Part shown: in pieces, positions 22,909-31,710 of the stretch | Numbering within the stretch: the stretch's first letter is position 1 | Layout of the letters: every line of letters begins with the position of its first letter | Assembly (NCBI RefSeq): GCF_030287445.1 | Contig: NZ_JASVWB010000004.1 | Coordinates: 496,001-560,000 of the forward strand | From: Streptomyces sp. ALI-76-A | Lineage (GTDB): Bacteria; Actinomycetota; Actinomycetes; Streptomycetales; Streptomycetaceae | DNA: 64,000 nt | Direction of reading: 5' to 3' | The notes under the pieces: generated by a model | The model's database searches: none | What the model saw: the letters and a program-made list of their open reading frames with translations, nothing else | Told to the model about the DNA's origin: nothing | Position numbers and translations under genes: made by a program

Positions 22909-25900
22909 CACCACCGAACCGCACGAGACGCAGGTCCCCGCCGTCGCCGTGATCGGCATGGCGGGCCGTTTCCCCGGCGCCGACGACCTCGACACCTTCT
23001 GGGACAACCTCGCGGCGGGCCGGGAGTCCGTACGGCCCGTCACCGACGAGGAGTTCCTCGCCGCGGGCGGCGACCCGCGCGACCTCGACGACCCCGCACA
23101 CGTGCGCATGGCCTCCGTCGTCGAGGGCATGGACCGCTTCGACTCCGGCTTCTTCGGCTACAGCCCCGCCGAGGCCGCCGTGGTGGACCCGCAGCAGCGG
23201 CTGCTGCTGGAGACGGCCTACCACGCCCTGGAGGACGCCGGCTGCCTCGGCGGCGAGCGTCCGAACGAGGCGTTCGGCGTGTACGCGGGCAGCGGCGACA
23301 GCCGCTACTACCCCGCCCACGTGTACCCGCGCCACGCCGGGCAGCCCGGCTCGGTCGCGCTCGTGCACGCGGCCACCGCCAACTCCCTCGGCACCCTCGC
23401 CACCCGCGTCTCCTACGAGCTGGGCCTGACCGGCCCGAGCGTGTCACTGCAGACGGCCTGCTCCACCGCGCTGGTCGCCGTGCACACCGCCTGCCAGGAC
23501 CTGCTCGACCACCGCTGCGACACCGCGCTCGCCGCCGCCGTCTCGCTCAACCCCTCGGCCGCGCTGGGATACCGGCACGTGCCCGACGGCCCCTTCTCGC
23601 CCGACGGCCACTGCCGCGCCTTCGCCGCGGACGCCGCCGGCACCTCCTCCGGCGACGGCGTGGGAGCCGTCGTGCTCAAGCGCCTGGAGGACGCCCTGGC
23701 CGACGGCGACCGCGTCCGAGCCGTCATCCGCGGCAGCGCCGTCAACAATGACGGCCGCCGCAAGGTCGGCTTCAGCGCGCCCAGTGCCGCCGGGCAGACC
23801 GAGGTCATCCTCGCGGCCCAGGCCCAGGCGGAGGTCGACGCGGGCACCATCGGGCTGATCGAGGCGCACGGCACCGCAACCAAGCTCGGCGACCCGATCG
23901 AAGTGTCGGCGCTCACCGAGGCGTTCCGGCAGAGCACGGAACGGACCGGGTTCTGCGCCCTGGGCTCGGTGAAGACCAACATCGGCCACCTGGGCGCCGC
24001 CGCCGGCATCGCCGGGCTCATCAAAGCCGTCCTCGCCCTGGAGCACCGGCAGATCCCGCCCAGCCTGCACTTCGACCAGCCCAACCCGCTCATCGACTTC
24101 GCCTCCGGCCCCTTCCGGGTGCCCACCGCCCTGGAGGACTGGGCCGCGCGCGACGACCACCCCCGCCGGGCCGCCGTCAGCGCCTTCGGGATCGGCGGCA
24201 CCAACGCCCACGTCATCCTGGAGGAGGCACCGCCCGCCGCCCCGGCCGCACCCCGCCCGCCCGAGGACGGACGCCGCCTGGTGCTGCCGCTGTCCGCGCG
24301 GACCGCCGGCGCCCTGCGCGGCCAGGCCGACGCCCTCGCCCGGCACCTGGAGCGGCTGCCCGAACTGCGCCTGGAGGATGTCGCCCACTCCCTGCGCGCC
24401 GACCGGCCCGCCCTGCGCCACCGGCTCACCGTCACGGCGGCCACCCGCGAGGAGGCCCTCGGCGCACTGCGCGCCGCCACACCCGGCACCCCTCCGCTGT
24501 CCGACGAGCCCACCCGCGTGGCGTTCCTGCTGCCGGGCGGCGGCACCCAGTACGCCGGCATGGGAGCGGAGCTCTACCGCGACCACGGCGTCTACCGCGA
24601 CATCGTCGACGAGTGCGCCCGCGTCCTGCGCCCCGCACTCGGCGCCGACCTGCGCGCCGCCCTGTTCGGGGAACAGCCCTCCGACGACACCGCCGCGTTC
24701 CTCGGCCTGGTGGTGACCGAGTACGCCCTGGCCCGCACCCTGATGGAACAGGGCGTACGCCCGGACGCGCTGATCGGCCACTCGCTCGGCGAGTACACGG
24801 CAGCCTGCCTGGCCGGGAGCATCGACCTGGAGGACATGCTGCCCCTGGTCACCGAACGCATCCGGCTCATCAGCTCCGCGGGCGGTGCCACCGTCGGCGT
24901 GGCCGCCCCGGCCGAGGACGTCCAGCCGCTGCTCGACGACGAGCTGTCCCTGGCCGCGGCGAACGGTCCCAGCGCCTGCACCGTCGCCGGACACCTCGAC
25001 GCCGTCACCCGCTTCGAGGCCGAACTCACCCGCCGGGGCGTGCCGTTCCGCCGCCTGCGCATCCCCGTCGCGGCCCACTCCCACGTCCTGGACCCGGTCC
25101 TGGCGGCGTTCGAGACCCACCTGCGTCAGGTCACGCTGCGCCCGCCCCGCATCCCGTACGTCACCAACGTCACCGGAACGTGGGTCACCGACGCCCAGGC
25201 CACCTCCGTCCGGCACTGGCTCGGCCACACCAGGAACACCGTACGGTTCGCCGACGGCATCACCGCCCTGTGGGACCGCCTGCGCCCCGTACTGGTGGAG
25301 ATCGGGCCGGGGGACACCCTGACCAAGCTGGCCATCGGCCGGCTCGCCGACGAGGCACCCGTGACGGTGACCACCATGCGGCACGCCAAGGCCGAGGCAT
25401 CCGACGGGTTCGTGCTCGCGGAGGCCCTGGGCCGGCTGTGGAGCGCGGGCGTGGACACCGCCCTCCCGCCCGTGCCGGACACCGCCCGACGCGTCCCGCT
25501 GCCGCCGTACGCCTTCGAACGCCGCCGTCACTGGATCGACGCCCCCGGCGCCCGTACGGACCCCGCCACGCCCGACACCCCCGCCGAGACGGAGGAGGGC
25601 CCCGGCCTCGCCCCACGGCCCCGGCTGACCACCGAGCACGTGCCGCCGCGCTCCGACCGCGAACGGGCGGTCACCCGGCTGTGGGAGGAGACCCTCGGCA
25701 TCGGCGGCATCGGCGTCCACGACAACTTCTTCGACCTCGGCGGCGACTCGATGCGTGCCGTGCTGCTGGCGGGCCGGCTGCGCCAGGCCGGTGTCCTCGA
25801 CGTACCGGCGGCGAGACTGCTGGCCGCGCCCACGGTGGCCGGGATCCTCGCCGCGTCCGAGGAGCAGGACCAGGAGACGCGGGCGACCGCCTCCACGGCC

Positions 25901-26791
25901 CTCGGCCCGCTGCTGCCGCTGCGCGCGGAGGGCACCGCCACGCCCCTGTTCTGTCTCCACCCGGGCGCGGGCGTGTCCTGGCGCTACACGGGCCTGCTGC
26001 CCCACCTCGGCGGTGACCAGCCCGTGTACGGCATCCAGGCGGTCGGCCTCGACGGGACCCGGCCGCCCGCGCCGGACGCCGCCGCCATGGTCGACGCCTA
26101 TCTGGACCTGGTGCGAAAGGTTCAGCCGCACGGCCCGTACCGACTGCTGGGCTGGTCCTACGGCGGTTTCGTCGCGCACGCCATGGCCTGCGCGTTCCAG
26201 GCGAGCGGCGAGCGGGTGGAACTGCTCGCCATGCTCGACGCGCCGCAGCCGCACGGCACGACGTACGACCCCGAGGCGGCGGAACGGCAGGTGGCGGCGC
26301 TGCTGTCGCGGGTGACCGGTCTGCCCGTCGCACCGGGGGCCGCGCCGCCGGACGTCGACACCGTCCTGGACCGTATCGAGGCCGGCCTCGCGGCCGACCC
26401 GTCCAGTTCGCCCGTGACCCGCGCCGAGGCGGCGGCGATCGCCGCCGTCATGCGCAACAACCTGCGCATCGCACCGCAGTTCGCCCCCGGCGTGTACCGC
26501 GGAGACGTGCTGTTCTTCAGCGCCGCCCAGGAGGAGCCGACCGGTTTCCCGGCGGACCTGGCGGTGCTGCCCGGAAAGGCCGACAGCTGGCGGCCCCACG
26601 TCGACGGCACCCTCCACGACCACCAAGTGCCGTGCGGCCACTACGAGATGACCGAACCCGAACCGATCACCCGCATCGGCGAGGTGGTCGCCAAGGCCTT
26701 GCGCGGCCTCCACGACCGAGCCACCGGGCGGCGTCCGCCCCGGTTCCCGACCCACCCCGTACGCCCCGACCGTTCAGGAGACCTTGCGTGA
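22901..26791 (+). CDS. Single-module type I PKS: KS-AT-ACP-TE
   Basis: A 1296-aa protein. KS at residues about 12-440 (active Cys187 in TACSTALVAV, His in EAHGTATKLGDP and KTNIGHLGAA). AT at about 530-830 (Ser628 in GHSLGEYTAA; specificity motif AAHS, unlike the YASH of the giant PKSs, more like malonyl-type ATs of hybrid synthases). ACP at about 915-990 (Ser950 in LGGDSMRAVL). TE at about 1020-1280 (Ser1086 in GWSYGG, Asp1113, His1247 in CGHYEM). No KR, DH or ER is present, so it would add one unreduced ketide unit and release or transfer it. It overlaps the C-PCP remnant upstream and the ccr gene downstream (GTGA). A reasonable role is one extension of the anthraniloyl-derived unit, but that is inference. 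Confidence 0.85.
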   Translation: MPDTTEPHETQVPAVAVIGMAGRFPGADDLDTFWDNLAAGRESVRPVTDEEFLAAGGDPRDLDDPAHVRMASVVEGMDRFDSGFFGYSPAEAAVVDPQQRLLLETAYHALEDAGCLGGERPNEAFGVYAGSGDSRYYPAHVYPRHAGQPGSVALVHAATANSLGTLATRVSYELGLTGPSVSLQTACSTALVAVHTACQDLLDHRCDTALAAAVSLNPSAALGYRHVPDGPFSPDGHCRAFAADAAGTSSGDGVGAVVLKRLEDALADGDRVRAVIRGSAVNNDGRRKVGFSAPSAAGQTEVILAAQAQAEVDAGTIGLIEAHGTATKLGDPIEVSALTEAFRQSTERTGFCALGSVKTNIGHLGAAAGIAGLIKAVLALEHRQIPPSLHFDQPNPLIDFASGPFRVPTALEDWAARDDHPRRAAVSAFGIGGTNAHVILEEAPPAAPAAPRPPEDGRRLVLPLSARTAGALRGQADALARHLERLPELRLEDVAHSLRADRPALRHRLTVTAATREEALGALRAATPGTPPLSDEPTRVAFLLPGGGTQYAGMGAELYRDHGVYRDIVDECARVLRPALGADLRAALFGEQPSDDTAAFLGLVVTEYALARTLMEQGVRPDALIGHSLGEYTAACLAGSIDLEDMLPLVTERIRLISSAGGATVGVAAPAEDVQPLLDDELSLAAANGPSACTVAGHLDAVTRFEAELTRRGVPFRRLRIPVAAHSHVLDPVLAAFETHLRQVTLRPPRIPYVTNVTGTWVTDAQATSVRHWLGHTRNTVRFADGITALWDRLRPVLVEIGPGDTLTKLAIGRLADEAPVTVTTMRHAKAEASDGFVLAEALGRLWSAGVDTALPPVPDTARRVPLPPYAFERRRHWIDAPGARTDPATPDTPAETEEGPGLAPRPRLTTEHVPPRSDRERAVTRLWEETLGIGGIGVHDNFFDLGGDSMRAVLLAGRLRQAGVLDVPAARLLAAPTVAGILAASEEQDQETRATASTALGPLLPLRAEGTATPLFCLHPGAGVSWRYTGLLPHLGGDQPVYGIQAVGLDGTRPPAPDAAAMVDAYLDLVRKVQPHGPYRLLGWSYGGFVAHAMACAFQASGERVELLAMLDAPQPHGTTYDPEAAERQVAALLSRVTGLPVAPGAAPPDVDTVLDRIEAGLAADPSSSPVTRAEAAAIAAVMRNNLRIAPQFAPGVYRGDVLFFSAAQEEPTGFPADLAVLPGKADSWRPHVDGTLHDHQVPCGHYEMTEPEPITRIGEVVAKALRGLHDRATGRRPPRFPTHPVRPDRSGDLA

Positions 26792-28017
26792 CCGCGACCC
26801 AGGACCTCTACGAGCTCGGCGACGCGCCCGAGATCGGCACCGTCCCCAAGAGGATGTACGCCTCGCTCATCCGCCGCGAGCGCTACGGCCGACCCGTCGA
26901 CGCCTTCCGCACCGAAGTGGTCGACGTCCCGCCCGTCGGCCGCGGCCAGGTGCTGGTGAAGGTGATGGCGGCCGGCATCAACTACAACAACGTGTGGGCC
27001 GCGCTGGGCGAACCGCTCGACGTGATCGCCGCACGGCAGAAGGCCGGCGCCACCGAGGACTTCCACATCGGCGGCTCCGACCTGTCCGGGATCGTGTGGG
27101 CGGTCGGCGAGGACGTGCGCGGGGTGCGGCTGGGCGACGAGGTGGTCGTGCTCGCCAACCGGTGGGACGAGTCGGCCGAGGACATCCGCCTGGGCGCCGA
27201 CCCGGCCTTCTCCGCCAGCCAGCGGGTGTGGGGCTACGAGGAGAACTACGGCTCCTTCGCACAGTTCGCGGTCGTCGACGACTACATGTGCCACCCCAAG
27301 CCGGCCCGGCTGTCCTGGGCGGAGGCGTCCTGCTACATGGCGACCGCCGCCACCGCCTACCGCCAGCTCTTCGGCTGGGAGCCGCACACGGTCCGCCCGG
27401 GCGACCCGGTGCTGATCTGGGGCGGCGCCGGCGGACTGGGCTGTATCGCCATCCAGTTGGTCCGGCACGTCGGCGGCATCCCGGTCGCGGTCGTCTCCAA
27501 CGAGGAACGCGGCGAGTTCTGTCTCAAGCTGGGCGCCAAGGGGTGGATCGACCGGCGGGAGTTCGACCACTGGGGCCGGCTGCCGGACACCTCCGACGAG
27601 GTGGCGATGGCCCGCTGGCTGTCCGGCGCCCGGGCGTTCGGGCGGCGCTTCTGGGAGGTGCTCGGCGAGCGCCGCAGCCCGCGCATCGTGCTGGAGCACT
27701 CGGGCGCCGACACCATTCCCACGTCCATGTACCTGTGCGACAACGGCGGCATGGTCGTCATCTGCGGCGGCACCACCGGCTACAACGGCGACGTGGACCT
27801 GCGCTTCCTGTGGATGCGGCAGAAGCGGCTCCAGGGATCGCACGTGGCCGACGCCCGCGAGGCACGGGAGATCACCCGGCTGATCGACCAGGGCGTCGTC
27901 GACCCCTGCCTGTCACGGACCTTCGACTTCGACGAGATCGGCCTGGCCCACCAGCTCATCCACGACAACCGCCACCCGGCGGGGAACATGGCGGTGCTGG
28001 TGAACGCCCGGATGTGA
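26788..28017 (+). CDS. ccr: Crotonyl-CoA carboxylase/reductase
   Basis: A 409-aa MDR-superfamily enzyme that reductively carboxylates crotonyl-CoA (or longer enoyl-CoAs) with NADPH and CO2 to ethylmalonyl-CoA or a longer alkylmalonyl-CoA, a PKS extender unit. Evidence is KVMAAGINYNNVWAALGEPL, HIGGSDLSGIVWAVGEDV, VWGYEENYGSFAQFAVVDDY, the NADPH motif GGAGGLG (residues 212-218) and LEHSGADTIPTSMYLCDNGG. It starts at GTG 26788, overlapping the PKS stop as GTGA, with CAGGAG upstream; the N terminus is slightly shorter than in primary-metabolic Ccr. Location in the cluster implies a dedicated extender supply, though no visible YASH AT should take ethylmalonyl-CoA. Confidence 0.92.
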   Translation: MTATQDLYELGDAPEIGTVPKRMYASLIRRERYGRPVDAFRTEVVDVPPVGRGQVLVKVMAAGINYNNVWAALGEPLDVIAARQKAGATEDFHIGGSDLSGIVWAVGEDVRGVRLGDEVVVLANRWDESAEDIRLGADPAFSASQRVWGYEENYGSFAQFAVVDDYMCHPKPARLSWAEASCYMATAATAYRQLFGWEPHTVRPGDPVLIWGGAGGLGCIAIQLVRHVGGIPVAVVSNEERGEFCLKLGAKGWIDRREFDHWGRLPDTSDEVAMARWLSGARAFGRRFWEVLGERRSPRIVLEHSGADTIPTSMYLCDNGGMVVICGGTTGYNGDVDLRFLWMRQKRLQGSHVADAREAREITRLIDQGVVDPCLSRTFDFDEIGLAHQLIHDNRHPAGNMAVLVNARM

Positions 28018-28157
28018 CGGGTCCGGCGCCCGCGGCCGTCCGTGGGGCGGACCTCGCCGTGCGGGCGGACCGCGTCGTGGGCCCGGGGGAGTCGACCCGG
28101 ACCCGCTGGGTACCCGCGGCCGGGTACGACGTACGCGCTACCGCAGGAGGTATCCCC

Positions 28158-28352
28158 ATGGGCAAGCTGGGCGACCTGGCGAACAAGGCCAAGGAAGCGG
28201 CCAAGGGCCACCCGGACCAGGCGGACAAGGGTGTGACCAGCGCCGAGCGAGTGGTCGACGAACGGACGGGTGACAAGTACGACACCCAGACCGACAAGGC
28301 CGCCGACGCGGCACGTCGTTCCTACCGGGACAGCGGTACGACGGAGCGCTGA
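28158..28352 (+). CDS. Small MT0933-like antitoxin-family protein
   Basis: A 64-aa, very hydrophilic protein (MGKLGDLANKAKEAAKGHPD, then QADKGVTSAERVVDERTGDK). It matches the short, charged MT0933-like antitoxin family of actinobacteria, often also described as CsbD-like stress peptides. ATG 28158 is preceded by GCAGGAGG. No toxin gene is next to it: ccr lies upstream and the PPTase gene is convergent. So it is an orphan or not a true antitoxin. A strong terminator hairpin follows. Confidence 0.7.
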   Translation: MGKLGDLANKAKEAAKGHPDQADKGVTSAERVVDERTGDKYDTQTDKAADAARRSYRDSGTTER

Positions 28353-28367
28353 TTCCCGCGTCCCGCA

Positions 28368-28403
28368 CGCGGCCCCCGGCGCACAGCGGCGCCGGGGGCC
28401 GCG
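28368..28403. terminator. Perfect 15-bp bidirectional terminator hairpin
   Basis: CGCGGCCCCCGGCGC (28368-28382) pairs perfectly with 28389-28403 around a 6-nt loop, between the convergent antitoxin-like and PPTase genes. Confidence 0.85.
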
Positions 28404-28411
28404 CGGTGTGG

Positions 28412-29203
28412 TCAGCTCTCGGCGTCGGCCCGGCCGAGGACGTAACTGAGCACTCCCGTCCCAAGGGGCACGACCCGGACCCGTACCGCGTGGCCCGGTC
28501 TGGCGCGAAGGCCGACCCGCAGGTCGCCCCCGGACGGGCACACGCGCAGGTCCCGCAGGGTCCCCGAGGAGCCGGCCGCCCGGCCGCCTGTTCCGGGCCG
28601 GTGCAGGGCCTTCCACGCGGCCTCCTTGGCCGAGAACAGCTCCGTCACCGACCATGCCGCGTCCGCCGGCCGGGAGCCGGTGATCAGCAGGTCCTCCTCG
28701 TCCTCGCGCAGCACCAGACGTGCGGCACGGGGAGGGAGGGGCCGCAACTCCAGATCGCAGCCGAGCGGTGTGTCCCGGCCCGGTGGACGGGCCACGGCGA
28801 CGGCGACTCCGGCGCTGTGCGAGATCGATGCGGCCCGTCCGGGCGGAAACACCGGCAGCCGTCCCGAGCGGGGGATCTCGCCGCACTCCGGTCCCACCGC
28901 GCGCAGGGCCCGGCGGGCGGCCTGCCGGCCGGCCAGGAACTCCCGGCGGCGCCGAGGCGGCATGGAGGCGGCCGCGGCCGCCTCGGACGGACCCGCAGGG
29001 ACCAGGCGCGACTCCGAGACGGTGGCCACTCCCAGGCCGAGTCCGGCGGCGGCCAGGAGCGGACGCAGCGGGCCGAGCACGCGGATGTCCACTCCGACGT
29101 CCGGCTCGTGGACGGTCGCGGTCGTGGCGAGCGGATGTCCGGCGGCGGACGCGGGGCGGTCGCAGGACCGGGCGTGGCCGGTCGACGGAAGGTCACCGTG
29201 CAT
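28412..29203 (-). CDS. Sfp-type 4'-phosphopantetheinyl transferase
   Basis: A 263-aa enzyme that moves phosphopantetheine from CoA to the Ser of carrier domains. Family motifs are all visible: RREFLAGRQAARRAL (about 86-100), ISHSAGVAVAVA (127-138), LGCDLEL with the Mg ligands Asp150 and Glu152, and FSAKEAAWKAL with Lys193, Glu194 and Lys198. ATG 29203 (MHGDLPSTGHA) is the plausible start; the frame stays open far upstream through repetitive DNA. The ~35-residue N-terminal extension before EPDVGVDIRVL is unusual and low complexity. It presumably activates the ACPs of the cluster. Confidence 0.9.
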   Translation of the reverse strand: MHGDLPSTGHARSCDRPASAAGHPLATTATVHEPDVGVDIRVLGPLRPLLAAAGLGLGVATVSESRLVPAGPSEAAAAASMPPRRRREFLAGRQAARRALRAVGPECGEIPRSGRLPVFPPGRAASISHSAGVAVAVARPPGRDTPLGCDLELRPLPPRAARLVLREDEEDLLITGSRPADAAWSVTELFSAKEAAWKALHRPGTGGRAAGSSGTLRDLRVCPSGGDLRVGLRARPGHAVRVRVVPLGTGVLSYVLGRADAES

Positions 29204-29647
29204 ACGTGTGCCTGCTTCGGGTCGTGTGGCGGTGGGGGGCTTGGGCGCCGGGTGCTGGGTGCTGGGGGGCGCTGTGCGTGGGGGCATCGGATGGCGGCGG
29301 TGAAGGGGAGGGCTTGGTCGCCGGGTGGTGCCGGGCGGGAGGCGGATGCGGCGGGTGCTGGCGGTGGGGGATTCGGTCGCCGGGTGCCGACCGGCGGGAA
29401 GCGGACGTGGCCGGTGCCGGGAGGTCGCTGTGCGTGTGGGGCCGCGGGTGGTGGGGCAGTGCGGGGCTTCGTCGTCAGGTGCCGCTCGACGGGAAGCGGG
29501 CGTGGCCGGCGCCGGGAGGGCACCGGCCGGGGCCGGTCCGGAAACCCGGCCGGCCGGGGGCGGCGGGAGCGCCGCCGACCCCGGCCGGACCGGTCGTAGC
29601 GGGGCGCCGGTGCGTCGCGTCCCGCCCCCGGGCACCGCCGCACGCCG
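29204..29647. repeat. Gene-free G-rich region with about four diverged repeats
   Basis: 444 bp between two minus-strand genes. Related units begin at about 29237, 29310, 29369 and 29464, each opening with a GGGCTTGGTCGCCGGGTG-like word. Two end in a near-identical CGGGAAGCGGACGTGGCCGG-type word plus TGCCGGGAGG (about 29392 and 29490); the start of the PPTase gene carries a third, weaker version of this word. All frames stay open by composition, but no coding signal was seen. Function unknown. Confidence 0.6.
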
Positions 29648-31132
29648 TCACACCCGCAGCAGCTTCTTGATGATCTTTCCCGCGGGGTTGCGCGGCACCT
29701 GCTCGATGAACTCCACGCGTCGCGGGCGCTTGTAGGGCGCGAGCAGTCCCGCGACATGCGCCAGCAGTTCCGCCGGGCCCGTGTCCGTGTCCGGCTCCAC
29801 GACGACGTACGCCAGAGGAACCTCGCCGTAGTCCTCGTCGGGCATGCCGACGACCGCGGTGTCGCGCACCGCCGGGTGTGTCATCAGGGCGCGCTCGATC
29901 TCCGACGGGTACACGTTCTGGCCCGCGCGGATGATGACGTCCTTCGTGCGGTCCACGAGGCTGATGCGGCCCTCCTCGTCCACGAAGCCCAGGTCGCCCG
30001 TCCTGATCCAGCCGTCGAGGGTGATGTCGCGGGTGGCCTCCGGGTCGTTCCAGTAGCCCCGCATGATCCCCGGCCCGCGCACGATGATCTCGCCGATGGC
30101 GCCGCGCGGCAGCTCCCGGCCGCCCTCGTCCACCGCGCGGGCGGACATGCCCGGGACGACCCTCCCGCACGGGATGCGAGCGGTGACGTCGCCGGGGGCG
30201 GGGTGCTCGTCCGGGCCGAGGGTGACGAACGGGCCGCCGACCTCGGTCATGCCGTACACCTGCCGGAAGCCGCAGCCGAGCCGCTGGACGGCGTCGGCGT
30301 ACACGTCGGGCGGCATCGGAGCGGCGCCGTACAGGATCTCCCGCAGGGAGGACAGCTCGGTGCCGCGGAACGCCTTGGCCTGCAACATGAAGCGCAGCAT
30401 CTGCGGCACCATCCACATGTGCGTGGCACGGTGCCGTTCCACCGCGGCGAGCGCCCGCTGCGGGGTGAAGCCGGGCATCAGCACCACCGTGGCGCCGGCC
30501 GCCATGTAGGTCAGGGACACGACCATGCTGCCGTGGTAGAGCGGGCAGCAGTTGACCATGACGATGTCGTCGGTGGGCCGCGCCACGGCCAGCCAGCCCA
30601 GGGCGATGGCCCGGAACGATCCGCTGTCGACGGTGACACCCTTGGCCTGCCCGGTGGTCGCCGAGGTGTGCAGCACGGCGATCGGGTCGGTGTCGGCCAC
30701 GACGGGCAGGTCCCGCTCGCCGGACAGGGTGCCCAGCGCCTCGAAGGCGGGCTTGTCGAAGGCCATCCGGATCCGCACGGAATTCGGCAGCTCGGTGTGC
30801 CGGTCCAGCAGTTCCGACTCGCCGAGGAGGGCCACCGCCCCGACGCGTTCGACGATGCCGGTGACCTCGGGCACGGCCAGGCTGTGGTTCAGCGGCACGA
30901 ACAGCGCGCCGAGCCGGGCGAGCGCGAAGTAGCTCTCCAGGACCTCGACCCGGTCCTTGGAGAGCACGGCGACCCGGTCACCGCGTGCGATGCCCAGGTC
31001 GGCCAGCCCGCGTGCCAGTTCGGCCGTACGGGCGTGGAACTCGGCCCAGGTGACGCTGCGTCGCTCGTCCACCAGCGCCGTCCGGCCGGGGAAGCACTGG
31101 CGGTTGCGCTCCAGCAGCTGTGTCAGCCACAT
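29648..31132 (-). CDS. Acyl-AMP ligase (ANL superfamily), probable aryl-acid activating enzyme
   Basis: A 494-aa adenylate-forming ligase. Motifs: the P-loop TSATTGQAKG (residues 156-165), YGAAPMPPDVYADAV and QVYGMTEVGG in the acyl pocket, DGWIRTGDLGFVDEEG, RTKDVIIRAGQNVYPSEIE, and the catalytic Lys in NPAGKIIKKLL near the C terminus. Start ATG 31132 overlaps the stop of the ACP gene (TGATG), so the two are co-translated; GTG 31135 is the alternative. Such ligases load a free acid on a partner ACP or CoA. With tryptophan-to-anthranilate genes in the divergent operon, anthranilate is the best substrate guess; the pocket does not prove it. Confidence 0.85.
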   Translation of the reverse strand: MWLTQLLERNRQCFPGRTALVDERRSVTWAEFHARTAELARGLADLGIARGDRVAVLSKDRVEVLESYFALARLGALFVPLNHSLAVPEVTGIVERVGAVALLGESELLDRHTELPNSVRIRMAFDKPAFEALGTLSGERDLPVVADTDPIAVLHTSATTGQAKGVTVDSGSFRAIALGWLAVARPTDDIVMVNCCPLYHGSMVVSLTYMAAGATVVLMPGFTPQRALAAVERHRATHMWMVPQMLRFMLQAKAFRGTELSSLREILYGAAPMPPDVYADAVQRLGCGFRQVYGMTEVGGPFVTLGPDEHPAPGDVTARIPCGRVVPGMSARAVDEGGRELPRGAIGEIIVRGPGIMRGYWNDPEATRDITLDGWIRTGDLGFVDEEGRISLVDRTKDVIIRAGQNVYPSEIERALMTHPAVRDTAVVGMPDEDYGEVPLAYVVVEPDTDTGPAELLAHVAGLLAPYKRPRRVEFIEQVPRNPAGKIIKKLLRV

Positions 31133-31380
31133 CACGCACCGCCGGTGGCACCGGCGACGGAGTGCTCGGCGACGAAGCGCTCGTAGTCGGCGATCGTGCG
31201 CAGCTTCTCCATGTCCTCCGCGGTGATCTCCACGCCGAGCCGCTGCTCGACGAGCAGGACGAGACGCACCAGGTCTCCGGAATCGATGCCGCTGGCGGCG
31301 AGGTCGACGTCGTCGCCCATCGTGTCCGCGTACTCGGTCGTGCCGGTGAGTTCGACCAGCAACTCCCTGATGGTGCTCAT
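31132..31380 (-). CDS. Free-standing acyl carrier protein
   Basis: An 82-aa type II ACP. The phosphopantetheine Ser34 lies in [13 protein letters not shown], and the typical helices ([33 protein letters not shown]) surround it. A purine-rich AAAGGGGAAG precedes ATG 31380. Its stop overlaps the ligase start, and such ligase-ACP pairs present an activated acid to tailoring enzymes. It is the first gene of a minus-strand operon divergent from paaA and may be the carrier on which the Paa oxygenase acts, instead of CoA. Confidence 0.88.
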   Translation of the reverse strand: MSTIRELLVELTGTTEYADTMGDDVDLAASGIDSGDLVRLVLLVEQRLGVEITAEDMEKLRTIADYERFVAEHSVAGATGGA

Positions 31381-31608
31381 GGCTTCCCCTTTCGCTCCGG
31401 CGTGCCGGCCGCCGTGCGGATCTCGACTGTCACCTCCTCAGGAGGCGGAATCGGCCGGTCGCACTCCCCGGACCGGCTGGTGAGCTTTGTCACGTGCCCG
31501 AACGGCGAACGGCAGGGATAGCGGGGGCCCGTGTCCGGCCTCTTACCGCAACGAAGAGACGTGTTCCGGCACGGAGGAGACGTGTTCCGGCACGAGGGAG
31601 AAGGAGTG
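31381..31608. promoter_or_regulatory. Divergent promoter region between ACP-ligase and paa-kyn operons
   Basis: This 228-bp gap carries an 18-bp perfect direct repeat GAGACGTGTTCCGGCACG at 31556-31573 and 31577-31594 (21-bp period, two helical turns), placed just before the first ribosome binding site of the paa-kyn operon. A small palindrome CCTCCTCAGGAGG lies at 31432-31445. Either could bind a regulator shared by both operons. Confidence 0.6.
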
Positions 31609-31710
31609 ATGCGAGTGCCCAGGCAGCCGGTACCGGCCCGGGCCGCGGGAAGGCGCCCGGTGCGCCGCGTCGCCGTGGCGCACGCCGCTCGTGCGGGCGG
31701 TGCCGCGTGA
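31609..31710 (+). CDS. Possible 33-aa basic leader peptide coupled to paaA
   Basis: ATG 31609 follows a strong GAGAAGGAG ribosome binding site. The frame encodes 33 residues, starting [16 protein letters not shown] and rich in Arg, Ala, Val and Pro. Its TGA overlaps the GTG start of paaA (GTGA), the same overlap used between paaC/paaD and paaD/paaE. Since paaA lacks its own good ribosome binding site, translation of this leader probably delivers ribosomes to paaA. It has no Trp codons, so Trp attenuation is not suggested. The peptide itself may have no function. Confidence 0.45.
   Translation: MRVPRQPVPARAAGRRPVRRVAVAHAARAGGAA

Noticed and set aside
28412..29635. A longer PPTase start upstream of 29203
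   Set aside because: The extra frame is repetitive Pro/Arg/Thr-rich sequence from the G-rich repeat region, with no family similarity.
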